DNA from: JBBQER01 sp038320885
GTDB taxonomy: Bacteria > Actinomycetota > Acidimicrobiia > IMCC26256 > PALSA-610
Direction: 5' to 3'
DNA: 64,000 nt
Assembly (NCBI GenBank): GCA_038320885.1
Contig: JBBQER010000002.1
Location: forward strand, 62,001-126,000
This document shows, piece after piece, positions 54,014 to 61,166 of the stretch (the stretch's first letter is position 1; every line of letters starts with the position of its first letter). Under the pieces are notes generated by a model. That model did no database searches. It saw only the letters and a program-made list of their open reading frames with translations, and was not told where the DNA came from. Position numbers and translations under genes: made by a program.

Positions 54014-55100
54014 ATGACGACCGAGGAGGAGCGCCCGCTCCATGGGCCGCCGCGACCTGACGGCGGGCGGTTGCACGCCGCCGCCGGGCAGCTCCAAGAA
54101 ATGTTCGGGGTGTACCGCCAACTCGACCACGTGTTGCACGCCTCGGCCAAGCGCGTGGGCGGTGTCGAGTTCGAGAGCATCTTCAACCCGATCTCGTCGG
54201 AGGCGATCGCCGCGAGGCCTCGCATGGATGCCATCAACCACGACCAGGTGTTCCTGAGGTCGTCCCCGTTGTCGGCCGCGGAGACCGAGGCCGCGCTCGG
54301 CCTGCTCGAGATCCTCCACGGCGACTTCGCCGCGCCGAACACCGAACACCGAAGCGTTCGTCGAATTCACCAACCGGGAGAACTTCTTCGACCGACTCGC
54401 CGAGGGACAGTCATTCATCTTCGTCGGCTCACACCTGGAGTTCCAGGACGTCGGCTTCAACCTCGGGTACCTGACGCGAGCCGCCCAACAGAAAGGCTTC
54501 GATCGCCTCGACACCCGAACCACGCTGATGATCGGCCGGCTGTTGGGATACCTCGAGGTGATGGGACTGAACGTCATCGATGACATCCTCCGCAAGGTCG
54601 CCAACGTGTTGAAGACGTTCCCGGTGAGCGGCGGCGAAGCGGTCAACGAGGGTGACATCACCGATGAAGACCTCAACCGACGCGTCAAGAGCTTCCGGAA
54701 GCGACAGAACGCGCGGACCCGCGCGGAGTTCCTGAATCTCATGACCTCCGATCACGGACACATCGTCATCGAGGCCGGGAGCGGTTCACGCGATGCGAAG
54801 GACGCTCACGGCTTCGTGGTGATGGAGCCGTTCGCGGCCGGAACGCGGGAGGACCTCTACCTGGCGGCGCGGGCCGGCGCGGCGATCTTTCCCATCTTCG
54901 GTGACTACGGCAACCGTGAGGAGCCGAGCATCGTCGAGTTCGGTCCCGAGATCCGACGCATCGACAGTCCCAAGCACGCGCACGCCATCGGCGAGATGAT
55001 CGCCGGCATGGGCAACCGCGCTCGCGGGGCTGCGTCGCAGAAGTACTCCGACGTTCCGCGCTTCCGGATTCCGATCAGGTACGGGAGCTACGAGAGCTAG
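54014..55100 (+). pseudogene. Acyltransferase-like gene broken by a 7-bp tandem duplication
   Basis: The first frame runs from ATG 54014 to the end of homology at HGDFAAPNTE. The rest (FVEFTNRENFFDRLAEGQSFIFVGSHLEFQDVG through to the stop at 55098) is in another frame. Between them GAACACC occurs twice in tandem (54337-54350). Deleting one copy restores an ORF of about 360 residues. SHLEFQD fits the HX4D motif of glycerolipid acyltransferases, and IVIEAGSGSR could be the PEGTRS-like block. The family is otherwise unfamiliar. Confidence 0.7.
54337..54350 (+). repeat. 7-bp tandem duplication causing a frameshift
   Basis: GAACACC is present twice in a row (54337-54343, 54344-54350). Seven bases shift the reading frame by one, and removing one copy joins the two halves of the acyltransferase-like gene. 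Confidence 0.8.
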
Positions 55101-55121
55101 CGAAGCCGGCGCGCGAGGGCG

Positions 55122-55409
55122 TCACTCCACGATCTCGCTGGTCTGGAGCACGGGCGCGATCGACGTGTAGTTCGCGACATCGGCCAGCACCTCGGCCGTG
55201 CCCGGCGCAGCCATCGCCGCGCCCATCGCGTCGAGCGACTCGAACTTGAAATGCACCGCGGCAACGTCGGGACCGTCAATGCCCTTGTCGATCTCGGCGC
55301 CGTCCAGGCCCCAGGTCTTCACCGCCAGCGGCACGTGCTTGTCGCGGTAGTAATCGTGGTCGAAGGTGGCGCCCTCGGTCGCGGGGTAGGAAACGGTGAG
55401 CCGGATCAT
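55122..55409 (-). CDS. EthD-family protein
   Basis: The product is 95 residues: MIRLTVSYPATEGATFDHDYYRDKHVPLAVKTWG, the typical N-terminus of EthD-type dimeric alpha-beta barrels. The DHDYYRDKHVPL block is diagnostic. They are linked to ether degradation but their catalytic role is unclear. The ATG at 55409 removes an unrelated extension. It is divergent from the EVE gene. Confidence 0.85.
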   Translation of the reverse strand: MIRLTVSYPATEGATFDHDYYRDKHVPLAVKTWGLDGAEIDKGIDGPDVAAVHFKFESLDAMGAAMAAPGTAEVLADVANYTSIAPVLQTSEIVE

Positions 55410-55488
55410 GCAGCATCGCCCTTTCGTCTTCGTGTCGAAGATGCCGTGACACTCTGCCACGTCTTCGCCGACCGCGTAACTTCGGGGC

Positions 55489-55950
55489 ATGGCGCGGTGG
55501 CTGCTCAAGTCCGAACCCGATGTGTTTTCGTACGACGACCTCGTGCGCGCCGGGAACGAAGGGTGGGACGGGATCCGCAGTTACCAGTCGCGCAACTTCC
55601 TGCGCGAGATGCAGCAAGGCGAGCTCGCGATCTACTACCACTCGAACGCGAAGCCGCCGGGCGTCGCCGGCATCTGCGAGATCGTCAAGACCGCCGAACC
55701 GGACCCGACCCAGTTCGATCCGAACAGCAAGTACTACGACGCCGCGAGCAAGCCCGAGGATCCTCGTTGGGATTGGGTAACCGTCGCACCCCTACGCGCA
55801 TTGCCCTTCGTCTCACTCGACGAGCTACGCGCGCTCCCCGAGCTCGCCAACTGCCGCCTGCTCGCCAAGGGCAACCGCCTCTCGGTCATCCCCCTGACCG
55901 ACGCGGAGTTCGACACGATCGTCGCGTTCGCCGAGCGCCAACGGCCTTAG
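55489..55950 (+). CDS. EVE-domain protein
   Basis: The product is 153 residues and is a single EVE domain of the PUA-like fold: WLLKSEPDVFSYDDLVRAGNEGWDGIRSYQSRNFLREM, then GELAIYYHSNAKPPGVAG and DPRWDWVTV. Relatives bind modified DNA or RNA bases (thymocyte nuclear protein 1-like). There is no restriction system next to it. Confidence 0.88.
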   Translation: MARWLLKSEPDVFSYDDLVRAGNEGWDGIRSYQSRNFLREMQQGELAIYYHSNAKPPGVAGICEIVKTAEPDPTQFDPNSKYYDAASKPEDPRWDWVTVAPLRALPFVSLDELRALPELANCRLLAKGNRLSVIPLTDAEFDTIVAFAERQRP

Positions 55951-55959
55951 ACGACGTCG

Positions 55960-56130
55960 CTACTTTTCGGCCTGGGGCAGGGTGGCCTTGGCTTCCTCGT
56001 AGCCGCCTTCGGGGGGTGCGTCGTCCGGGCCGTAGACCAGGTAGAGCACGCCGGTCGAGAAGGTCTCGGACGAGAGCAGCCTGAGCGGGATGGTCTCGCC
56101 CGCCTCGTAGGTCACGCGGCCGAAGCCCAT
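55960..56130 (-). CDS. Small uncharacterised protein
   Basis: A 56-residue ORF from ATG 56130, MGFGRVTYEAGETIPLRLLSS, then STGVLYLVYGPDD and an acidic tail. The composition looks coding and the frame is consistent, but I do not recognise it. It is divergent from the flavoprotein gene at 56169. It could be a remnant of a larger gene. Confidence 0.4.
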   Translation of the reverse strand: MGFGRVTYEAGETIPLRLLSSETFSTGVLYLVYGPDDAPPEGGYEEAKATLPQAEK

Positions 56131-56168
56131 CTGCTCGTTGAAGTTGAGTCCCCTCCTACGATCAGCGC

Positions 56169-56498
56169 ATGAGCGTGGCAGTCCCTTTGGACGTTCTCTC
56201 GGAACGTGTCGCCGAGTTCGGCTGTCACCCCTACCTGGTAACGGTGTCTCCCGAGGGCCGCGCGCACGTCGCGTCGGTGAGTACAACCGTTGTCGGCGAC
56301 CGGCTCGTGCTCCCGGCGGGCCGCACGAGCAGGGCGAACCTGGCGAGCAACCCGGCGGTGACGCTGCTGTGGACTGCGCACGACGACGGCGTTTACAGCT
56401 TGATCGTCGACGGGCACGGGCAAGTGCTGGGTGGCGATGTCGACGATGTGGCCATCACCCCGACGCGGGCGGTGCTGCACCGAGTTGCCGGAGTGTGA
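56169..56498 (+). CDS. Pyridoxamine 5'-phosphate oxidase-like protein
   Basis: The product is 109 residues: HPYLVTVSPEGRAHVASVSTTVVGDRLVLPAGRTSRANLASNPAVTLLW, the split-barrel flavin/F420 fold in a short form. The cofactor is not evident. It lies 10 bp before the hydrolase gene on the same strand and may be co-transcribed. Confidence 0.78.
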   Translation: MSVAVPLDVLSERVAEFGCHPYLVTVSPEGRAHVASVSTTVVGDRLVLPAGRTSRANLASNPAVTLLWTAHDDGVYSLIVDGHGQVLGGDVDDVAITPTRAVLHRVAGV

Positions 56499-56508
56499 GG
56501 AGACCGGT

Positions 56509-57474
56509 ATGGCGGATCTCAACTGGATGCAGGAGTACGCCGCTACCGAGACGATCGAGCTGCGCGAGGAAGGCTTGCTCAACCGGCGCGAGATGCTCGT
56601 GCGGCTGGTGGCGATCTGCGGCACGGCGAGCGCGGCGGCCGCGTTCCTGGCTTCGTGCGGTAACAACTCGGCGAAGTCGACCACTTCGCCGTCGACGCGC
56701 GCGCCGGCTGTCGGCGGCATCACGACGTCGAGCGCGGTCAGCCCACCGACGACTGGTGGGGCCGGACACATCCTCTCGGTCGCCGCGACGGATCCGGATG
56801 TGAAGGCCGAGAACGTCACGTTTCTCGGCCCGGCCGCCACGATGCAGGGCTACCTCGCGCAACCGGCGGTCCCGGGGACGTACCCCGGTGTGCTCGTGAA
56901 CCACGAGATCTTCGGGCTCACGGATCACATCCGAGACGTCGCGCGGCGATTGGCCAAGATCGGTTACGTCGCGTTGTCCGTCGACCTCGTCTCACGAGCC
57001 GGGGGCTCGGACAAGGCCGGCGTCGACCCGTTCGGTGCCCTGACCCAGGGCAGCGTCGACGATCGCATCGCCGACCTGAACGCGGGCGTCACGTTCCTCG
57101 AATCGCAAGCCAACTACGACGGCAAGCTCGGGGTCATCGGGTTCTGTTTCGGCGGCGGCATGACACTGTCCTTCGCCGCCACCAGCGACAAGGTGCTTGC
57201 CGCAGTGCCCTACTACGGGCCGACGCCCCAACCCGCGTCGGTCATGCGCACGACAAAGGCCGCGATCCTCGCCCAGTACGGCGCCGACGACGCCCGCGTC
57301 AACGCAGGCATCCCCGACCTCGAAGCCGCGCTCGCGGGCAAGACGTTCGAGAAGAAGATCTACGCCGGCGCCGGCCACGCCTTCAACAACGACACCGGCG
57401 GCGCGTACAACGAGGCCGTCGCTGTTCAGGCCTGGACGGCGACGACTAATTGGCTCCACAAGTACCTCGCCTGA
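56509..57474 (+). CDS. Dienelactone-hydrolase-family lipoprotein
   Basis: The product is 321 residues. Residues 1-25 are a cytoplasmic-looking stretch, followed by NRREMLVRLVAICG and a hydrophobic run to the lipobox FLASC, so the mature protein is probably a lipid-anchored, possibly Tat-exported hydrolase. The catalytic Cys is in GFCFGGGM near residue 205, Asp in YGADDARVN near 257 and His in GAGHAFNND near 289. The Thr/Ser-rich linker after the lipobox fits a surface protein. The unusually long pre-signal stretch is odd. Confidence 0.85.
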   Translation: MADLNWMQEYAATETIELREEGLLNRREMLVRLVAICGTASAAAAFLASCGNNSAKSTTSPSTRAPAVGGITTSSAVSPPTTGGAGHILSVAATDPDVKAENVTFLGPAATMQGYLAQPAVPGTYPGVLVNHEIFGLTDHIRDVARRLAKIGYVALSVDLVSRAGGSDKAGVDPFGALTQGSVDDRIADLNAGVTFLESQANYDGKLGVIGFCFGGGMTLSFAATSDKVLAAVPYYGPTPQPASVMRTTKAAILAQYGADDARVNAGIPDLEAALAGKTFEKKIYAGAGHAFNNDTGGAYNEAVAVQAWTATTNWLHKYLA

Positions 57475-57520
57475 CCGCGGCGCGCCCGACACCGCACTCG
57501 ACCGAACGAAGGACACAGCC

Positions 57521-58495
57521 ATGAAGCACACCAATCTCCGGGACCTCGACGTCGGGCGCATCGCCTCGGCACCATGGGTATGTCGACTGCGTTCACCGGG
57601 GCGGGCACCGACGATGCGGAGTCGATCCGCACCATCCACCGGGCGCTCGACCTGGGCGTCACGCTCATCGACACCGCCGAGATCTACGGACCCTTCACCA
57701 ACGAGGAGCTCGTCGGTCGAGCCCTGCAGGGCCGTCGGGACGAAGTCGTTTTGGCTACGAAGTTCGGCTTCGTGTCGCATGCGCAGGATGGCCCCGGACA
57801 CCTCGACAGCCGCCCCGCGAACATCCGCACCGCGGTCGAGGGCTCATTGAAGCGGCTCGACACGGATCGCATCGACCTCTACTACCAGCACCGCGTCGAC
57901 CCGAACACCCCCATCGAAGACACCGTGGGCGCGGTGGCCGAGCTGATCGCCGAGGGCAAGGTGCTCTACATCGGTTTGTCCGAGGCCGGCCCCGACACGA
58001 TCCGGCGCGCCGACGCAGTGCACCCGATCACCGCCCTCCAGTCGGAGTACTCGCTGTTTACGAGGGACCCGGAGGCGAAGGTGTTGCCGTTGCTGCGCGA
58101 GCTCGGCATCGGGTTCGTCGCTTACTCGCCGCTCGGCCGCGGCTTTCTCACCGGCGCGGTCCGCTCCACGATGCGTTCGACGACACGGACTCACGGAAAA
58201 CCAATCCGCGGTTCCTGGGCGAGAACTTCGACCACAACCTGCGCGCCGTCGACGAGGTCGAAGCCATCGCCGCCGAGGCCGGTGCGACTTCGGCACAGGT
58301 CGCGCTGGCGTGGCTGCTCGCGCAAGGCGACGACATCGCCCCGGTCCCGGGCACGAAACGCGTCGCGCGCGTCGAAGAGAACGTCGCCGCCGACGGCGTC
58401 GAGCTGCCCGCCCCGCAGGTCGAGAAGCTGACAACCTCATGCCCGCGGCCGGCGATCACCACAGCGAAGCGCAGATGCGAATGATCGAACGGTAG
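57521..58495 (+). pseudogene. Aldo/keto reductase with three one-base frameshifts
   Basis: The start MKHTNLRDLDVGRI is cut by a missing base near 57562 (ATCGCC for the expected ATCGGCC). The central part is intact (LIDTAEIYGPFTNEELVGRAL, LATKFGFVS, IDLYYQHRVDPNTPIEDTVGAV). A second missing base near 58166 and a third near 58430 shift the C-terminus (AQVALAWLLAQGDDIAPVPGTKR). The catalytic Tyr is present in EIYGP. Three single-base losses in one gene suggest base-calling errors as much as decay. Confidence 0.75.
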
Positions 58496-58500
58496 TTGTC

Positions 58501-58836
58501 GTGGCTTATGACGAGGACCTTGCCAATCGCATACGCGAGCTCATCGCGGACGCGTCCGACGTCAGCGAGAAGCGGATGTTCGGAGGACTCGCGTTTCTCG
58601 TCGGCGGCAACATGGCGGTGTCGGCCAGCGGCCAAGGCGGCATCCTCGTCCGCGTCGACCCGGACAGCACCGACGCCCTGGTGACGAAGACGAATGCTCG
58701 CATCGCAATCATGCGCGGCCGGCCGATGCGGGGCTGGCTCCGAGTGAGCGCCGAGCACGTTCGCACCAAACGTCAGCTCGCCAAGTGGGTCGACCTGGGC
58801 ACGGCCTACGCACGCTCCCTCCCGGCCAAGCGATAG
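58501..58836 (+). CDS. TfoX N-terminal domain protein
   Basis: The product is 111 residues and has only the TfoX N-terminal domain: LANRIRELIADASDVSEKRMFGGLAFLVGGNMAV. Members are linked to competence regulation in Haemophilus; here it is free-standing and its function is unknown. It starts with GTG at 58501, five bases after the aldo/keto reductase stop. Confidence 0.83.
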   Translation: MAYDEDLANRIRELIADASDVSEKRMFGGLAFLVGGNMAVSASGQGGILVRVDPDSTDALVTKTNARIAIMRGRPMRGWLRVSAEHVRTKRQLAKWVDLGTAYARSLPAKR

Positions 58837-58903
58837 CGGTTGGTTGGCCGACCTCGGGGGCGGCCGACGATGAGTTTCGACGCTCGCCGCGGTCAGGATC
58901 CAC

Positions 58904-59188
58904 ATGCTCATCATCGCCGGACATCTCATCGTCGCTCGGGCCGACCGTGACGCGTACATCGCGGACTGCGCATCCGCGGTCGAAGCAGCCCGGTCGGCGC
59001 CGGGATGCCTCGACTTCTCGGTCACGGCCGACACCGTCGATCCCGCCCGCGTCGTCATCTACGAGCGTTGGGCGAGCGAGCAGGAGCTGCTCGCCTTCCG
59101 CGGGTCCGGGCCGAGCGACGATCAGCAGGCCGCGATTCTCGACGCCGACGTGAAGCGCTACGGGATCTCCTCGGTCGGAGACCCCTGA
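58904..59188 (+). CDS. Antibiotic-biosynthesis-monooxygenase (ABM) domain protein
   Basis: The product is 94 residues with the ABM signature VEAARSAPGCLDFSVTADTVDPARVVIYERWASEQELLAF. Such small dimeric barrels are cofactor-free oxygenases or haem-degrading enzymes. There is no clear neighbour relation. Confidence 0.83.
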   Translation: MLIIAGHLIVARADRDAYIADCASAVEAARSAPGCLDFSVTADTVDPARVVIYERWASEQELLAFRGSGPSDDQQAAILDADVKRYGISSVGDP

Positions 59189-59225
59189 TTCCCGCGCCGT
59201 CCGGCGACCGCCACCGTCAAAACCG

Positions 59226-59864
59226 TCACGGGTTCAGCGCGAAGGGCGGGTAACGGTCGGTTACCAGCACCAAGGCGTAGCCGGCAACGCGGTTGTGCCA
59301 GCGCATGACCCCGACCGCGAAGTTGAAGAGGCCGGCCGGGTAGCGACCGGTGAAGAGAATCGCGAACCAGGCGAAGATCGCCGCGAAGAACGCCGCGATC
59401 GACAGGAAGAACAGCACGACGAGATGGGGAATCACGAGGAACCATTTCACGAGTGGCAGCCAGCGGTTGAGATCGCGGGGCACGTCGGGGTAGTCGATGT
59501 CGAGGTGCACCGCCTGTTGCGCATCGGTCGCCGGATATTCGTCGCGGAGCAGGAGGAGGTAGGCGGCGACACGATTCGAAAAACGCGACAGTTCGAGGTT
59601 CCAGTCGAACCACCACCTCGGGTACTTCTGGCGGAACAGAATCATGAGCAGTGGCCCAAAGAACAAGATCCCGCCCGCGGCTGCCACGCCTCTCGAGTCG
59701 CTCGCTCCCGCGGCGATCGAACCGCCGCCGACTGCCCCGAGGACCATCAAGATGGGGATCGCGACGAAAATTCGGAAGGCGGCTGTAACGCGGTTGCGCG
59801 GCCCGTCCGGTACGTCGACATCGAAGCGCACGGCGTATGTGTTGCTGGATGACGAAACAGTCAT
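59226..59864 (-). CDS. DUF4389 membrane protein
   Basis: The product is 212 residues with four hydrophobic segments. Two DUF4389 units are visible: a first with RWWFDWNLELSRFSNRVAAYLLLLRDEYPA, a second with WLPLVKWFLVIPHLVVLFFL and HNRVAGYALVLVTDRYPPFAL. Function unknown. It is the intact counterpart of the collapsed remnant at 11501-11620. The ATG at 59864 is preferred over an in-frame ATG at 59873. Confidence 0.83.
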   Translation of the reverse strand: MTVSSSSNTYAVRFDVDVPDGPRNRVTAAFRIFVAIPILMVLGAVGGGSIAAGASDSRGVAAAGGILFFGPLLMILFRQKYPRWWFDWNLELSRFSNRVAAYLLLLRDEYPATDAQQAVHLDIDYPDVPRDLNRWLPLVKWFLVIPHLVVLFFLSIAAFFAAIFAWFAILFTGRYPAGLFNFAVGVMRWHNRVAGYALVLVTDRYPPFALNP

Positions 59865-59888
59865 GAGAATCAAGCCTCTTTCTCGTTG

Positions 59889-60806
59889 TCATTGAGCGCA
59901 GGGTTGCGCGGAGTCGACATCTTCTTGAACCAGGTCGGCGTTGATCGCGATCGCCGCCGCGGATCCCGCTCCGGCCGACGTGACCACCTGGGCGCGCGGA
60001 TCGACCACGTTGCCGGCAGCCCAGACACCGGGAACGCTGGTGCGTCCGGTGGCATCGACGGTGACGAAGCCGGCCTCGTCGACTTCGCAGCCCAGGCCCG
60101 TCAGCAGACCGTCGGCGTTCGGAATGTTGCCGGGGCGGATGAACACCGCGGTCCGCGCGATCACGCGACCGTCGACGAGCTCCACACCCGTCAACTGGTC
60201 ATCTTCGACGATGAGTCGCGCGACCTCACCGCTTACGACCCGAATGCCGCGCGCTTCCAACTGGACGCGTTCGGCTGCGCTCAGGTCATAGGTGTGGACG
60301 AAGAAGACCAAGTCGTCGGACCACTGCCGCACGAGCTGCGCATGCTGGACCGAGCCGGGCAACGTGCCGAGCACGCCGATGGGCTGGTCGCGTACTTCCC
60401 ATCCGTGGCAGTACGGGCAGTGCAGGAGATCCCGGCCCCACCGTTCGCGGACCCCGGGAATCGCGGGCAGCTCATCGTGCACGCCGGTCGCGATGAGGAT
60501 CCGCCGCGCGTGCAACGCCCGGCCACCGCGCAGGCGAACGGAGGACCCGGCGTCGATCGCGATCACGTGGTCGTCGATCATCTCCACGCCGTAGCCGGTC
60601 ACCTCCACGCGTCCCGCCGCCAAGAAGTCGGCCGGCGGCATCCCGTCGCGGGACAAGAACCCCTGCATGTGAGCCGCGGGCGCGTTCCGGGGCACAGCGG
60701 CATCGACCACGGCAACCCGGCGCCCCGCCCGGCCCAACACCAGCGCCGCGCTCAAACCGGCCGCCCCACCGCCGACCACCACCATGTCGTAGACGTCAGC
60801 CTGCAT
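59889..60806 (-). CDS. Thioredoxin reductase-like NAD(P)/FAD oxidoreductase
   Basis: The product is 305 residues. FAD-binding VVVGGGAAGLSAALVLGRAG is at residues 10-30, the redox pair CPYCHGWE near 135, an NAD(P) fold with GVLGTLPGS near 150 and VWAAGNVVDPRAQVVTSAGAG near 270. It is of TrxR-like type but shorter in the disulfide loop (CPYC rather than CATC). The upstream gene overlaps its start by 11 bp. Confidence 0.87.
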   Translation of the reverse strand: MQADVYDMVVVGGGAAGLSAALVLGRAGRRVAVVDAAVPRNAPAAHMQGFLSRDGMPPADFLAAGRVEVTGYGVEMIDDHVIAIDAGSSVRLRGGRALHARRILIATGVHDELPAIPGVRERWGRDLLHCPYCHGWEVRDQPIGVLGTLPGSVQHAQLVRQWSDDLVFFVHTYDLSAAERVQLEARGIRVVSGEVARLIVEDDQLTGVELVDGRVIARTAVFIRPGNIPNADGLLTGLGCEVDEAGFVTVDATGRTSVPGVWAAGNVVDPRAQVVTSAGAGSAAAIAINADLVQEDVDSAQPCAQ

Positions 60807-61071
60807 CGCGATCACCTCCGGTGACGCGGGCGAGCAGGTCACCGTCGTCAGGAAACTCGGCCGTGTGGACGAGTGCAAGGCCGGCGGACCGAACACGATC
60901 GCCGGCGACGATCAGCGCGGCGATCTCCACCACCTGGCGATGGCGACGCGCCGTCGTGCGTGATTGCTGCTGCGCGGTCGAGATGTGCGCCTGAGCCGCC
61001 GCTCCGTCGCCGGCGTCAGCCGCCATGACGGCCATCAGCGCGTGCGCGATTGCGTTCATCGTCTCGGTCAT
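60796..61071 (-). CDS. Small helical protein of unknown function
   Basis: The product is 91 residues: MTETMNAIAHALMAVMAADAGDGAAAQAHISTAQQQSRTTARRHRQVVEIAALIVAGDRVRSAGLAL. It has an alanine-rich helical pattern without a known motif. It ends inside the thioredoxin-reductase-like gene and starts 96 bp from the divergent regulator. Confidence 0.55.
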   Translation of the reverse strand: MTETMNAIAHALMAVMAADAGDGAAAQAHISTAQQQSRTTARRHRQVVEIAALIVAGDRVRSAGLALVHTAEFPDDGDLLARVTGGDRDAG

Positions 61072-61166
61072 GTCCGGCCTCCCGGGGTTGTCATCGACTA
61101 CAGACTGCGCCCACCGGCTGATGCCGCCCTGACCTGGCGCTGACCGATCGGCACTACCGTCGCCGT

